From Olsenella_L sp051876355 (lineage in GTDB: Bacteria > Actinomycetota > Coriobacteriia > Coriobacteriales > Atopobiaceae), in assembly GCA_051876355.1 (NCBI GenBank), contig JBJEHU010000038.1, forward strand, positions 1 to 64,000: a stretch of 64,000 nt of DNA, written 5' to 3'. Positions 50,353-59,725 of this stretch are shown here, one piece after another (position 1 is the stretch's first letter; the number at the start of each line of letters is the position of its first letter). Made by a program: the position numbers and the translations under genes. Under the pieces are notes generated by a model. The model saw nothing but the letters and a program-made list of their open reading frames with translations. It had not been told where the DNA came from and did not search any database.

Positions 50353-51960
50353 ATGAACGGCTGTGCCCACATCGCAGCGGAGCCTGCCTGGGAGCTTGTC
50401 TGGGCCGATGGGGCAGGCAAGGAGACGGTCTCGCCGATCCTTTCCGCCTCAGCCCATGAGCATCCGTTCGAAGCCGAGCTCGAGGAGGGGGCAGACGGCT
50501 GCCGGCTCTGGATTGAAGCGCAGGAACCGCTCCGGATCGTCTCTGTCAGAGCAGCGCTCAGGCCTGACGTGAAGGCAGCCAAGGCGCTCTTCCTCAATGG
50601 CTACAACTCGTGGACCGATTCATGCGAACGGGCGCTCGACGCTGCAATGGTCGGCCTTGCCCATACGCCGAAGGCAGCCATCCGCCACTGGGTGCTCGAT
50701 GCCTCGGGCGACTACCGCTTCTGTGCACAGGATGCACGGGCGGGGCACCAGCACGGCGAAGGCTATGGCTACCTGCGCTACGGCGAAGGCGTGCTCCTCT
50801 TCGGAGAATGCCTGCCCGATCTCGGTGTCACGACAATCGAGGAGGACCTCGAGGCGGGAGAGCTCCGCCTTGCGAAGGAAGGGCCTGTGCGCATGGTCGA
50901 ACCAGGCGAGCGCATCTGCGTCTTTGCGCTCTGCCTTATCGAAGGCGCTCTGGATGAGGTCATCTCGCACTTTGTCGGATGCACGGGAAAGAGCAGGCGC
51001 GAGGCCAGGCCTCTGGTCGGCTACACGAGCTGGTACAGGCACTACGGCGATATCGACGAGGGAAAGCTCGTGCACGACCTCGCGGGAGTCAAGGAAGCTC
51101 TTTCCGGCAAGGTGCCTGAAGGGGCGCTGCCGGTCTTCCAGATCGATGACGGATACACGAAGGTGGGGGACTGGACGCATCCGAGCCAGGAGCGCTTTCC
51201 TCATGGCATGAAATCCATGGCAGAGAAGATTGCTTCGGCAGGCCTTCTGCCGGGGCTCTGGATAGCGCCTTTCGTGTGCGAGAAGGACTCCACACTTTTC
51301 CATGAGCACGAGGATTGGCTCCTGCATGATGCAGAAGGCAATCCTGTCATGAGCGGCTCCCACTGGTCGGGAGGCTATGCGCTCGATACGCTGAATCGAG
51401 AGGTCCGGGACTACGTCCATGAAGTGCTTTCGACAGCAGCAGGCACGTGGGGATTCCGACTTCTCAAGCTCGACTTCCTCTATGCCGCAGCGCTTCTTCC
51501 TCATGGCGGGAAGAACCGGGGCGAGCTCATGGCAGATGCACTCGATCTCCTGCGCGATTCTGTGCCGGAAGGCACGCTCTTCGATTTCTGCGGCGTTCCC
51601 ATCATGAGCGCAATCGGTCGCACCGAGTACTGCCGCATCGGCTGCGATGTGGGGCTCGACTGGGATGGCGCGCTTTATATGCGGATATCGGGACGCGAGC
51701 GCGTGAGCACGAAGAATGCGCTCGGCAACATCTGGGGGCGTTCGCACCTCGACGGCGTGGCATTCCTGAACGATCCTGATGTCTTCTTCCTGAGGGACGA
51801 CGTGAAGCTTACGTCTGAGCAGAAGAGGGCGCTCCTCGAGGCTGATGCCGCATGTGGAAGCGTCCTCTTCACGTCGGACGATATGGGTGCCTGGAGCAAG
51901 GATGCAGAGCGGACCTTCGAAGAGGCGCTGCATACGTTCGCATCGAGAAAGCGCGGCTAG
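50353..51960 (+). CDS. Alpha-galactosidase, GH36
   Basis: This 535-residue enzyme has the GH36 fold: an N-terminal beta-sandwich with FLNGYNSWTDS (about residue 80), GYTSWYRHYGDI, FQIDDGYTKVGDWTHP, GLWIAPFVCEKDS, the nucleophile in LLKLDFLYAAAL (Asp) and the acid/base in YCRIGCDVGLDW (Asp). It is shorter than the ~730-residue AgaR type and has no signal peptide, so it acts on imported sugar. It is coupled to the GPH transporter gene (one-base gap). Confidence 0.91.
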   Translation: MNGCAHIAAEPAWELVWADGAGKETVSPILSASAHEHPFEAELEEGADGCRLWIEAQEPLRIVSVRAALRPDVKAAKALFLNGYNSWTDSCERALDAAMVGLAHTPKAAIRHWVLDASGDYRFCAQDARAGHQHGEGYGYLRYGEGVLLFGECLPDLGVTTIEEDLEAGELRLAKEGPVRMVEPGERICVFALCLIEGALDEVISHFVGCTGKSRREARPLVGYTSWYRHYGDIDEGKLVHDLAGVKEALSGKVPEGALPVFQIDDGYTKVGDWTHPSQERFPHGMKSMAEKIASAGLLPGLWIAPFVCEKDSTLFHEHEDWLLHDAEGNPVMSGSHWSGGYALDTLNREVRDYVHEVLSTAAGTWGFRLLKLDFLYAAALLPHGGKNRGELMADALDLLRDSVPEGTLFDFCGVPIMSAIGRTEYCRIGCDVGLDWDGALYMRISGRERVSTKNALGNIWGRSHLDGVAFLNDPDVFFLRDDVKLTSEQKRALLEADAACGSVLFTSDDMGAWSKDAERTFEEALHTFASRKRG

Positions 51961-52096
51961 CTCTGGGAATGTATGCGGCAAGCACGCGGCAATATCAGAG
52001 CGTAGCACCCGAGCACACCTGTGCCTCTGTGCATCTGGGGTGCCGCTGCGCACCGAAGCCGGCACGCCTGGCACGCCCTGTCACTTCCTGCAGGAC

Positions 52097-52102
52097 TATA
52101 AT
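52097..52102 (+). promoter_or_regulatory. Candidate -10 box before the GH3 gene
   Basis: A perfect TATAAT lies 132 bases upstream of the GH3 ATG. The -35 region (CGCCCT) is poor. The rest of the 273-base gap between the GH36 and GH3 genes shows no gene or strong hairpin. Confidence 0.45.
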
Positions 52103-52233
52103 TCATAAAGCTGAATAGCGCCTGCCGAAAATGAGCTCATGCATGCCGCAGAAGCTTCCTGAGTGGGTAACAGGAAAAAGACCTGATAGCGGCAGGGCGG
52201 GTGCGGGCGCGCTGTCTGGACAAGGAGGCGGCA

Positions 52234-53535
52234 ATGGTGCCCAGAAACGGCAAGGATGACAGCTTGAAGACAGGCAGAGGACGCGCCATGACAAGGAGGG
52301 GAGCGCTCGGACTTGCTGCCGGGCTCGCGATGCTCGGTGTCGCAGGCTGCTCGTCCTGCGGAAAGCAGGACGATGCGGCAGATGCCGGAACCGATGCGCA
52401 GGACACGTCTGCATCTGCAGCAGATACGTCGAATGAGGATGCGCAGGAACAGACGCCGCAGCCGACGGCAGAAGAGCTTGCGGCACAGCATGTGGAGGAT
52501 CTTCTGGGTGCGCTCACGACAGAGCAGAAGGTGAGCCAGCTCTTCTTCATCCGTCCTGAGAGCATCGTCTCGGACACGATGACGGAAGCAGGGTCGGAGG
52601 CGCAGCAGGCGCTTTCAGCCTATCCGGTCGGCGGCATGTGCTTCTTCGGAAAGAACCTCGAAGACACGGACCAGACGGTCCAGATGCTCTCTGCCCTGAA
52701 GACGTATTCGAAAGATGCCTGCGGCCTGCCGCTTCTATGCTCCACGGACGAGGAGGGCGGCACGGTCTCGCGCATCGGTGGCACGCCAGGCTTCGGTATC
52801 GCCAACGTCGGCGATATGCGTGCCATCGGCGATGCAGGGGATGTCTCTGCAGCCCGCGATGTAGCGGTCACGATTGGAAACTATCTGCTGCCGCTTGGCT
52901 TCAATCTCGACTTTGCGCCGGATGCCGACATCTGCAACAACCCGGACAGCGACACGATGGCACAGCGCTCGTTCGGAACGACTGCTGCAGTCGTCGCGCC
53001 CATGGTGGGGGCGCAGGTCCAGGGCTTCATCTCCTGCGGCATCGGCTGCTGCGCGAAGCACTTCCCGGGCATAGGAGGTGCGGTCGGAGACTCCGAGACC
53101 GAGCCCATCGTCTCGGAAAAGACGGCAGACGAGATGGCAGAAGAGGAGCTCAAGCCCTTCCAGGCTGCCATCGCAGCCGGTGTCCCCATGATCATGGTCG
53201 GACATCTCTCCTGTCCGAACATCACCGGCACGTATGCGCCTGCCTCGATCTCGAAGGAGATCGTGACGGACATGCTGCGCGACCGCCTGGGCTTCGACGG
53301 TGTCATCATCACCGACTCGCTCGAGATGGGTGCCATCGTCCAGGACTACACGATCGAGACCATCGTGCTCTCTGCGCTCGATGCCGGCGTCGATATGCTG
53401 CTCATGCCAAGCGATTTCGACAGGGCCTATACGGCTGTGCTCAGCGCTGTGGAATCTGGCGCCATCTCAGAGGACCGCGTTGACGATTCCGTCCGCCGCA
53501 TCATCAAGATGAAGGTCGGTCTCGGGCTCGTGTAG
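52234..53535 (+). CDS. Glycoside hydrolase family 3 lipoprotein (NagZ-like)
   Basis: This 433-residue exported enzyme resembles beta-N-acetylhexosaminidase NagZ. It has an Arg-Arg signal and lipobox (MTRRGALGLAAGLAMLGVAGC, Cys near residue 38), an acidic Ser/Gln linker to about residue 85, and a GH3 catalytic domain with FFIRPES, DEEGGTVSR, the KHFPGIGG motif and nucleophile Asp in IITDSLEMGAI. The residue-rich Cys region CGIGCCAKHFPG is notable. It may release GlcNAc from wall material or host glycans at the cell surface. AAGGAGGCGGCA precedes the ATG. Confidence 0.9.
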   Translation: MVPRNGKDDSLKTGRGRAMTRRGALGLAAGLAMLGVAGCSSCGKQDDAADAGTDAQDTSASAADTSNEDAQEQTPQPTAEELAAQHVEDLLGALTTEQKVSQLFFIRPESIVSDTMTEAGSEAQQALSAYPVGGMCFFGKNLEDTDQTVQMLSALKTYSKDACGLPLLCSTDEEGGTVSRIGGTPGFGIANVGDMRAIGDAGDVSAARDVAVTIGNYLLPLGFNLDFAPDADICNNPDSDTMAQRSFGTTAAVVAPMVGAQVQGFISCGIGCCAKHFPGIGGAVGDSETEPIVSEKTADEMAEEELKPFQAAIAAGVPMIMVGHLSCPNITGTYAPASISKEIVTDMLRDRLGFDGVIITDSLEMGAIVQDYTIETIVLSALDAGVDMLLMPSDFDRAYTAVLSAVESGAISEDRVDDSVRRIIKMKVGLGLV

Positions 53536-53609
53536 GAGGTCTCCATTCCATCGGCTGTACGGTCAGGCGTATGATGCTGGAAAGGCTCGTACGCAGAGAG
53601 GGGCAGCCG

Positions 53610-54539
53610 ATGGAGAAGGCCCAGGACAGGGAAGAGGTTTCGCTTTTCGAGTTTGCCTATCTCGGAGAGATGACAGAGACGCTCAAGAATCTCGCAGACA
53701 TGGCATTGCCCGAGCGCTGGGATTTCACCGAGACCGATGCTCCGGAATACGAGATCTTGAGGGACTATCTGAGCTTCACATTCCTGCGTCTCGAGCGCGA
53801 GGACAAGGTGCTCGTGGACGACGAGGGAGACTTCTGCGCCTTCGATACGGGCCTTGTCGATGAATCGTATGAAGCTATCTATGCCTGCTTCACGCCGAAC
53901 AGGGTTCCGGACAGGATGCCGTGGTATCTTTCGGGCTTTGCGACAGCAGGGTCTGGACGGCTCGGCGACAGGCTGCTCAGGAGCTTCCATGACCTGCCGG
54001 AGCGGGCACGCTACCTCTTCACGGCAGACGATGTACTCTACGACGTGGACCAGGTGCCGACGCCCGACTATGAGCATATCCTGATCGACAACGTTGACCG
54101 CCTGCCTGAAGCATTCCTTCTGAGAGAGTTCGCAGACAGCGATGAGGAGCTCGCCTCTGCAAAGCGGGCCTTTGCAGAGCAGGACAAGGAGAGACGGGAT
54201 GCCGCCTTCGACGACCTGGCAAAGCTTCTCGAAGCAGACCAGCTGCGCTTCCGGCGCCTGAAGGACCGGCTCGATGCTGCCATTAGGCTTTCCGTCAAGA
54301 AGGTCTCCTGGAACTGGCGGTGGGCCGTGCCCATCTACTATCCTGCGAGAGACTGCGTGAGCCTGCTCCTGCCGCTTGACCTCACGGAAGACGAGCAGCC
54401 CGATATTGCGCTCGTGCTCGAGCGGACGCAGTCTGGCCGCTATATCGGCCAGACAATACTGACGGCAGAGATGGCATACAAGGATGCCCGTCTCATTGCC
54501 CGTCCGGGAGCAGAATGGCTCGATGTCTGCTTCGGCTGA
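53610..54539 (+). CDS. DUF3825 domain protein
   Basis: This 309-residue protein matches the DUF3825 pattern that I recall: LFEFAYLGEM near the start, LADMALPERWDF, YLSFTFLRLEREDKVL, FDTGLVDESYEAIYACFTPN and WYLSGFATAG, with a C-terminal RWAVPIYYPARDCVSLLLPLDL. It has no membrane segment or known catalytic motif. Family members sometimes occur beside nucleotide or phage-linked genes. ATG 53610 has GAGAGGGG upstream; an earlier in-frame ATG lies at 53571. Confidence 0.78.
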   Translation: MEKAQDREEVSLFEFAYLGEMTETLKNLADMALPERWDFTETDAPEYEILRDYLSFTFLRLEREDKVLVDDEGDFCAFDTGLVDESYEAIYACFTPNRVPDRMPWYLSGFATAGSGRLGDRLLRSFHDLPERARYLFTADDVLYDVDQVPTPDYEHILIDNVDRLPEAFLLREFADSDEELASAKRAFAEQDKERRDAAFDDLAKLLEADQLRFRRLKDRLDAAIRLSVKKVSWNWRWAVPIYYPARDCVSLLLPLDLTEDEQPDIALVLERTQSGRYIGQTILTAEMAYKDARLIARPGAEWLDVCFG

Positions 54540-54581
54540 TCGATTCTGCTGTATGTCCATCCCTACCTGTCAGGAGCAAGC

Positions 54582-55223
54582 GTGCTGCGTCCGCAAGAGA
54601 TAGCCTGCGTCCTCTTCGATTTCGATGGGGTCTGTGCCGATACCGAACGGTATGGCATAGAGCTTGACCGCGAGGTGTATGAGCTCTATGGGATAGAGCC
54701 GACCGAGGAAGAAGTCCAGTCGCTTGTCGGCACGACAGGACTCGAGTCCATCCCGACACTCTTCAGGAAGTACGGGCTTGAGGTCTCGGCACAGGAGTTC
54801 TTTGCGAAGCGGCGTGACAACACCTGCATCTACCGGGACTTCCCGCTCGAGGCACAGCCAGGGCTCATGGAGATTCTCAAAGATCTCCGCGCGCGGCATA
54901 TCCCCACTGGCCTCGTCTCGACGACAGCAGCATCTTCCATTCTCTTTGCGCTTGACCGTCTCCATCTGGCATCTTCCTTCGACGTAATTGTCACAGGAGA
55001 CATGTGCACACGCCATAAGCCGGAGCCCGACCCCTATCTTCTGGCACTCAAGCTCCTGGACAAGGATGCAGCAAGCTCCCTTGCAATCGAGGATTCGCCT
55101 GTCGGCATCCATGCGGCAAAGGCAGCAGGGCTCTATGTGCTCGGATACCGAGGTGCAAGCATCAAGCAGGATACGTCGGAGGCAGATGAGGAGCTCGAAG
55201 GCTTCAATGAGCTCAGGCTATAG
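54582..55223 (+). CDS. HAD-superfamily phosphatase (subfamily IA)
   Basis: This 213-residue phosphoglucomutase/phosphatase-like protein has motif I DFDGVCADTE (nucleophile Asp), motif II in LVSTTAASS, motif III Lys in TRHKPEPDPYLLAL and motif IV IEDSPVGIHAAKAAG. Beta-phosphoglucomutase or sugar phosphatase activity is possible. The start is GTG 54582 with CAGGAGCAAGC upstream. Confidence 0.86.
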   Translation: MLRPQEIACVLFDFDGVCADTERYGIELDREVYELYGIEPTEEEVQSLVGTTGLESIPTLFRKYGLEVSAQEFFAKRRDNTCIYRDFPLEAQPGLMEILKDLRARHIPTGLVSTTAASSILFALDRLHLASSFDVIVTGDMCTRHKPEPDPYLLALKLLDKDAASSLAIEDSPVGIHAAKAAGLYVLGYRGASIKQDTSEADEELEGFNELRL

Positions 55224-55328
55224 CTTCCTGCTCCTTCAGGTTCAGCCTGTTGTGGCACCGCCTGCATGCAGGGAAGCTCTCTGGGTATGAGGCTGTTGAT
55301 AGTGCAGGCATCGATGGGGGAGGTTTCC

Positions 55329-55859
55329 ATGGAAGACGTTCTCGATGCAATCCACAGCCGTCGCAGTATCCGTGCCTATGAGGAGAAGGAAGTGCCGAAG
55401 GACCTCATCGAGAAGGTGATCGAGGCAGGCCTCTGGGCACCAAGCGGCATGGGCAGGCAGTCTGCCATCGTCGTAGCGGTCACGGACAAGGAGAAGGTTG
55501 CCTGGCTCTCCGAGCTCAACAGGAAGATCGGCGGCTGGAAGGAAGGCTTCGATCCGTTCTATGGGGCGCCGGTCGTGCTCATGGTCCTCGGCAAGAAGGA
55601 TATGCCGACCTATGTCTGCGACGGCTCGCTCATGATCGGGACCATGGGAATCGCAGCAGAGAGCTTGGGCCTCGGCAGCTGCTGGATCCATCGCGCGAAG
55701 GAAGAGACAGAGATGACCGAGGTGCAGGAATGGCTCTCCTCTCTCGGCGTGCCGGAAGGCTATGAGGGAGTGGGACATCTGATCCTTGGCTATCCTGACA
55801 GGAGCAAGATGGCAGCACCTGCGTCCAGAAAGGACGGCCGCGTGTTCTGGGCAGAGTAG
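55329..55859 (+). CDS. Nitroreductase-family protein
   Basis: This 176-residue FMN-dependent enzyme starts MEDVLDAIHSRRSIRAYEEKEVPKDLIEKVIEAG, typical of the family, with APSGMGRQS as the FMN phosphate-binding loop and a final GYPDRSK motif. It is on the short side and probably dimeric. GGGGAGG six bases before ATG 55329 sets the start. Confidence 0.9.
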   Translation: MEDVLDAIHSRRSIRAYEEKEVPKDLIEKVIEAGLWAPSGMGRQSAIVVAVTDKEKVAWLSELNRKIGGWKEGFDPFYGAPVVLMVLGKKDMPTYVCDGSLMIGTMGIAAESLGLGSCWIHRAKEETEMTEVQEWLSSLGVPEGYEGVGHLILGYPDRSKMAAPASRKDGRVFWAE

Positions 55860-55874
55860 ATACGAGATGCATCG

Positions 55875-55907
55875 AATCCGGGCCCCAATCATGGGGTCCG
55901 GATTTTT
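55875..55907 (+). terminator. Intrinsic terminator after nitroreductase gene
   Basis: AATCCGGGCCCC, a 6-base loop and GGGGTCCGGATT (one G-T pair) are followed by TTTTTC. It starts 15 bases after the stop. Confidence 0.92.
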
Positions 55908-55917
55908 CTGGAATGGC

Positions 55918-56274
55918 CTATCTGCTCTCGAGGCACCAGCGGGCAATGGAGCAGACAAGCTCGGCATGAGTATCGCTATACGGCACCTGGAGCGTGCCTT
56001 TTGAGGTCTTGAGGCCGGCAGCGGCAATCCTGTCCTTGAAGTGCACGAGCGCCTCGGGACCAGGATAGATGCCGATGTGCTTCTTCCAGGCAGCGAGCTG
56101 GATGATGGTCCTGCCAGCTACCTTGTATGTCGGCATGCTCCAGGAGATGGAGGATTCGGCTCCAGGAAGGCAGGACTTGATGGCAGAGCAGAGCTCCGAG
56201 AAAGGCTTTCGCACCTCTTCGGGCAAGCCTTCGATGTAGGCATCTACGCTCTCGATCTTTGCCTTCTCAGCCAT
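55918..56274 (-). CDS. DUF1801 (YdhG-like) protein
   Basis: This 118-residue protein shows DUF1801 family traits: IESVDAYIEGLPEEVRKPFSELCSAIKSCLPGAES, then the conserved SWSMPTYKVAGR and WKKHIGIYPGPEALVHFKDRI and a final GTLQVPYSD. Relatives include the Bacillus iron-chaperone YdhG/Fra. AAGGAG five bases before the ATG (56274) sets the start. Confidence 0.86.
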   Translation of the reverse strand: MAEKAKIESVDAYIEGLPEEVRKPFSELCSAIKSCLPGAESSISWSMPTYKVAGRTIIQLAAWKKHIGIYPGPEALVHFKDRIAAAGLKTSKGTLQVPYSDTHAELVCSIARWCLESR

Positions 56275-56403
56275 GTCTGCTCCTTCATATGGATATCCTG
56301 GCATCTGCCGCTTCCAGTGTATGGCTCTCTGTCCGAAGGAATGCGCTCTCCTTGTCAGAAGGCAGGTGCTGCGGCATGGATGCAGGCGAATGCGGTGAGC
56401 AGG

Positions 56404-56436
56404 AAAGAAGCCGGCCCAGCTAGGCTGGACCGGCTT
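56404..56436 (-). terminator. Terminator of the SDR-cupin gene
   Basis: A 13-bp stem with one mismatch (AAGCCGGCCCAGC against GCTGGACCGGCTT, + strand) with a three-base loop lies just past the SDR-cupin stop. On the minus strand it is followed by CTTTCC. Confidence 0.7.
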
Positions 56437-56456
56437 CGGCGTGAGGAAGGGGCTGT

Positions 56457-57869
56457 CTAGTTCTCTTCTGCTTCCTTGCAGGCAGCAAGATATTCATCGC
56501 GCCCGAGGACAGGTCCGGCATCGGTCTTCTTGTCTGCATCGAGGATGAGGCCGACATGGGAGAACGTGGAATCGGGCATCGCTCCGTGCCAGTGCTCGAC
56601 GCCTGCCTCGATCGTCACGATGTCGCCAGCGTGCAGGATCTGGGCCTTCTTGCCACGTTCCTGGCAGATGCCCACGCCGTCTGTGACCATGAGAATCTGC
56701 TTTCCGTGATGTGTGTGCCAGTCGTTGTGGGCGCCTGCGGCGAACGTGACGGTGCCGACAGAAGTGCCATGAGGATCGTCGAGGCCCTGGATCATGTTGA
56801 CCCAGGATGCACCGTGGAAGCGGTCTTCCGGCACGGAGACGCCGAGCGGGAAGAGCGTCTTCGGATGCTCCCCTGAGATATCCTTGTCCCAGGAGTCTCC
56901 CTGCTTGCTCTCGCGCACGGCACGAAGGATCGTGTTCGGCATCGTCTCGGCCAGCTTGTCCATGGTCCAGTGGCCTTCTCCGCAGTCCACCTCCTGGACG
57001 ATGGCAGGCTGCGAGTACCATTCGATCTTTCCGGAAGCAGAAAGGCCGAAGACCTGGCCTGTGATGTCGCGGCAGGCATCCGTTGCCAGATAGGCGAGGA
57101 ACGGTGCCAGATAGATCGGGTCGGCATGCTCTGCCTCGACCTCGGCGAGCTTCTTCTTGTCGAGGTGGTCTTCGCCGATTGCGTCAGCCAGGGTCTTCAC
57201 GGTCTTCGCGAATTCAACGACGTGTCCCGGCGAGGTGGCACGCGGGCAGTAGGCATTGACGGTGATGTGGTAGCGCTCGAGCTCCTGGGCGGAAGCCTTC
57301 GTGAGGCCGACGAGACCGGCATTGCCTGCGCTGTAGGCGCAGAGGTTCGCGATGCCGACCCAGGCATTCGAGGCGCTGTTCAGGATGGTGCCGCCGCCCT
57401 GCTTCACCATCTGGGGCACGACATGGTGCATCGTGTTGTAGGCGCCCTTCATCTTCGTGATTGTCTGCTTGTCCCAGCTGGCTTCGTCCGTGTTCAAGAT
57501 CGTGCCCTGGCCGAGGCCTGCAGCATTGTTCACGAGGATATCGATGCGGCCATAGGCATCGAGTGCGCACTGGACGAGCTTTCCTGCCGTCTCATAGCTG
57601 CTCACATCGCCGAAGAAGGGTGTTGCCTCTCCGCCGCGCTTCACGATCTCGTCGGCTGTGCTCTTTGCATCGCCACGCATGGAGATGAGGCGTGCACGCT
57701 CGTCTTCGGGCAGGTCCCTGTATTCCTCCTCGAGCTTGGAGCGGTCGAGCGGGTGCCTGTTGTTCGTCACGACCTTGGCGCCTTGGCTTGCGAGGAAGAG
57801 AGCGATGCCACGGCCTATGCCCTGGCCAGACCCGGTGACGATAGCCACCTTGCCATCAAGATATCCCAT
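56457..57869 (-). CDS. SDR-cupin fusion protein
   Basis: This 470-residue protein has an N-terminal short-chain dehydrogenase domain (residues 1-330) with TGSGQGIGRGIA as cofactor loop, VNNAAG and LNSASNAW, then a C-terminal cupin (about 370-455) with WHTHHGKQILMVTDGVG and AGVEHWHGAMPD as metal motifs. The usual catalytic Tyr-x3-Lys reads YSAGN, so the lysine is Asn, confirmed from the codon AAT. The protein may be a non-redox binding unit or use another base. It lies just downstream of a LuxR gene and near a second SDR. Confidence 0.85.
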   Translation of the reverse strand: MGYLDGKVAIVTGSGQGIGRGIALFLASQGAKVVTNNRHPLDRSKLEEEYRDLPEDERARLISMRGDAKSTADEIVKRGGEATPFFGDVSSYETAGKLVQCALDAYGRIDILVNNAAGLGQGTILNTDEASWDKQTITKMKGAYNTMHHVVPQMVKQGGGTILNSASNAWVGIANLCAYSAGNAGLVGLTKASAQELERYHITVNAYCPRATSPGHVVEFAKTVKTLADAIGEDHLDKKKLAEVEAEHADPIYLAPFLAYLATDACRDITGQVFGLSASGKIEWYSQPAIVQEVDCGEGHWTMDKLAETMPNTILRAVRESKQGDSWDKDISGEHPKTLFPLGVSVPEDRFHGASWVNMIQGLDDPHGTSVGTVTFAAGAHNDWHTHHGKQILMVTDGVGICQERGKKAQILHAGDIVTIEAGVEHWHGAMPDSTFSHVGLILDADKKTDAGPVLGRDEYLAACKEAEEN

Positions 57870-57915
57870 ACGAGATGCCTCTTTCTTGGTGTATTGGATT
57901 GTGCGGATGCTGTCC

Positions 57916-58764
57916 TCAGCCGTTCTGCTGATCGGTGCCTGTGAAGATCTGGGTGAGGACATGGATGAGCTCGGGCTGGTTCGAGGCACCGAGCTTTCTG
58001 TGCATATGCTCGATATGCTTGTAGACGGTCGCACGGCTGATGCCGAGAGCATCGGCTGCGGCCTTCGGGGACTTGCCCTGGACAAGAAGCCAGCCTACTG
58101 CCTTCTCGCGCGGTGTCAGGCAGGCAGCAAGCGACTGGGAATCGTCTTTGGCAACGCCTCTTGCATCTCCGCTCAGAAGGGCGGCGATGCCCTGCTTCCG
58201 CTCTGCAGGCGGCGTCACATAGAAGTTGCGGTAGAGCGCATCGAGGTGCCTGATCGTCGCAGAGAGCGTCGCAAGCTCGGTGGCTGTGGGTGCCGGCATA
58301 TCCTCGGTGCGATCGAGGGCGATGATGGCACGTATCTTGCCTGAGAGATCGGTGAGCGTGAACCCGATGGCCCAGCGCACGCGCCTGCGCGACATGTACT
58401 CGCGCCAGAACTGCGTCGTATGGGGCTCCTGTGCCCAGTCAAGGACGACCGGTGCGGTCGGATCTATGGCCGTGTGCGTCATGCGCAGCAGATATTCGCG
58501 GGCATAGCGCTCAACGGAATAGCGTCCTGCGTCGGCATGCTGGTAGCACTCGATGTACTCGCGGGCGAGAGAGCGGGTGATGCCGATCAGATGCTCGTCT
58601 ACGAGGCGGCCATCCTCTGCCATGAAGAAGACGGTGGCAGCATCGTAGGGCACGATCTGGCGTACCGCATTCGCTGCGGCAATGCAGAATTCACGCGGTG
58701 CATGAACGCCCTCGCACTGAACGAGAACCTGATTGACCTTCTCCCAGGGAATGCTCTCCGCCAT
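57916..58764 (-). CDS. LuxR-family regulator with GAF-like sensor
   Basis: This 282-residue protein has an N-terminal GAF/autoinducer-like sensor (about residues 15-180, with AANAVRQIVPYDAATVFFMAEDGRLVD) and a C-terminal LuxR HTH (about 220-280: LTPREKAVGWLLVQGKSPKAAADALGISRATVYKHIEHMHRKLGA). It lies between two SDR genes in the same direction and probably controls them. GAAAGGATC precedes the ATG at 58764; an earlier in-frame ATG adds 13 residues. Confidence 0.9.
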   Translation of the reverse strand: MAESIPWEKVNQVLVQCEGVHAPREFCIAAANAVRQIVPYDAATVFFMAEDGRLVDEHLIGITRSLAREYIECYQHADAGRYSVERYAREYLLRMTHTAIDPTAPVVLDWAQEPHTTQFWREYMSRRRVRWAIGFTLTDLSGKIRAIIALDRTEDMPAPTATELATLSATIRHLDALYRNFYVTPPAERKQGIAALLSGDARGVAKDDSQSLAACLTPREKAVGWLLVQGKSPKAAADALGISRATVYKHIEHMHRKLGASNQPELIHVLTQIFTGTDQQNG

Positions 58765-58810
58765 ATAGATCCTTTCTGCGCCCATTGTAGCGGTGCTCGA
58801 CAAGCAGGAA

Positions 58811-58854
58811 GGCAGGGCATGCTCCGCGAATCGGGGAAGAGGGCATGCCCTGCC
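58811..58854. terminator. Terminator-like hairpin after SDR gene
   Basis: A perfect 12-bp stem (GGCAGGGCATGC and complement) with a 20-base loop lies 10 bases past the SDR stop on the minus strand. No T-run follows, so it may slow rather than end transcription into the LuxR gene. Confidence 0.6.
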
Positions 58855-58863
58855 GGGATGGTG

Positions 58864-59640
58864 CTAGTCAGCCATCCAGCCTCCGCCATCGACATTGATG
58901 GTCTGGCCGGAGAGCCACTTGCTGTCGTCGCTTGCAAGGAACACGACAACCGGCGCGACGTCGCTGTACGGGTCGCCAGGACGGTTGAAGGCGTTGTTCG
59001 AGAACTGCTCCATTGCGAACTTCTGGAGCTCAGGCAGCTGCTCGTTCATATGAGCCTTCGCGTTGTCCGTGAAGCCGCCCGGGCAGACGATGTTGCAGCG
59101 GATGTTGTACTGGCCCCATTCGCGTGCAACGACACGGGACAGAGCGCGGATGGATTCCTTGAGCGGGCTGTACTCGCCAGCCAGCTTCGGGCTCTCCTGG
59201 CCCCAGCGGCTGCCGAAGTTGATGATCGAGGCGCCTGCGCCTGGCTTGTCGCGCATGTACGGGAAGAACATCTGCATGAGGTACCAGGTGCTGCAGAAGT
59301 CGACCTTGAGGTCATACATGAAGTCCTCCATCTTGAGGTCGATGAAGGGTGCGAGCACGGTGTGGTGGACATTGTTAACGAGGACATCGACGGTGCCGAA
59401 GTGGTCGATCGTCATCTTCACGAACTTCTCGAGCTCGGACTTGTCAGCGACATCGCAGGCATAGGCGATTGCGTCGGCACCTGCCTCCTCGCACTGGCGC
59501 CTCGTATCCTCGAGACGCTCTGCATTGTGGCTCACGAGGCTGAGCTTTGCGCCCTCGCGTGCCATGCGGATAGCGAACTGCTTGCCGAGTCCCGAGCCGC
59601 AGCCGGTGATGACGCAGACCTTTCCATCGAGCTTGCCCAT
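58864..59640 (-). CDS. SDR-family oxidoreductase
   Basis: This 258-residue classical SDR has TGCGSGLGKQFA as cofactor loop, CDVADKSE, VNNVHH, catalytic Ser in INFGSRWG and an intact Tyr-x3-Lys (YSPLK) near residue 161, then VCPGGFTDN and a final NVDGGGWMAD. It may catalyse the redox step that the fused SDR-cupin cannot. An inverted repeat about 85 bases upstream of its start is a candidate LuxR site. Confidence 0.9.
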   Translation of the reverse strand: MGKLDGKVCVITGCGSGLGKQFAIRMAREGAKLSLVSHNAERLEDTRRQCEEAGADAIAYACDVADKSELEKFVKMTIDHFGTVDVLVNNVHHTVLAPFIDLKMEDFMYDLKVDFCSTWYLMQMFFPYMRDKPGAGASIINFGSRWGQESPKLAGEYSPLKESIRALSRVVAREWGQYNIRCNIVCPGGFTDNAKAHMNEQLPELQKFAMEQFSNNAFNRPGDPYSDVAPVVVFLASDDSKWLSGQTINVDGGGWMAD

Positions 59641-59725
59641 GGAAAACCTCCCATCATTGTGGATGCCATCGCATCCCCTTGCAGGAACAAGACGAAGTGT
59701 TGCGCCTGCGGGAAGCTACCTATAT

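Noticed and set aside
48957..50597. 546-codon minus-strand frame opposite the GPH transporter
   Set aside because: Charged low-complexity shadow of a membrane protein gene.
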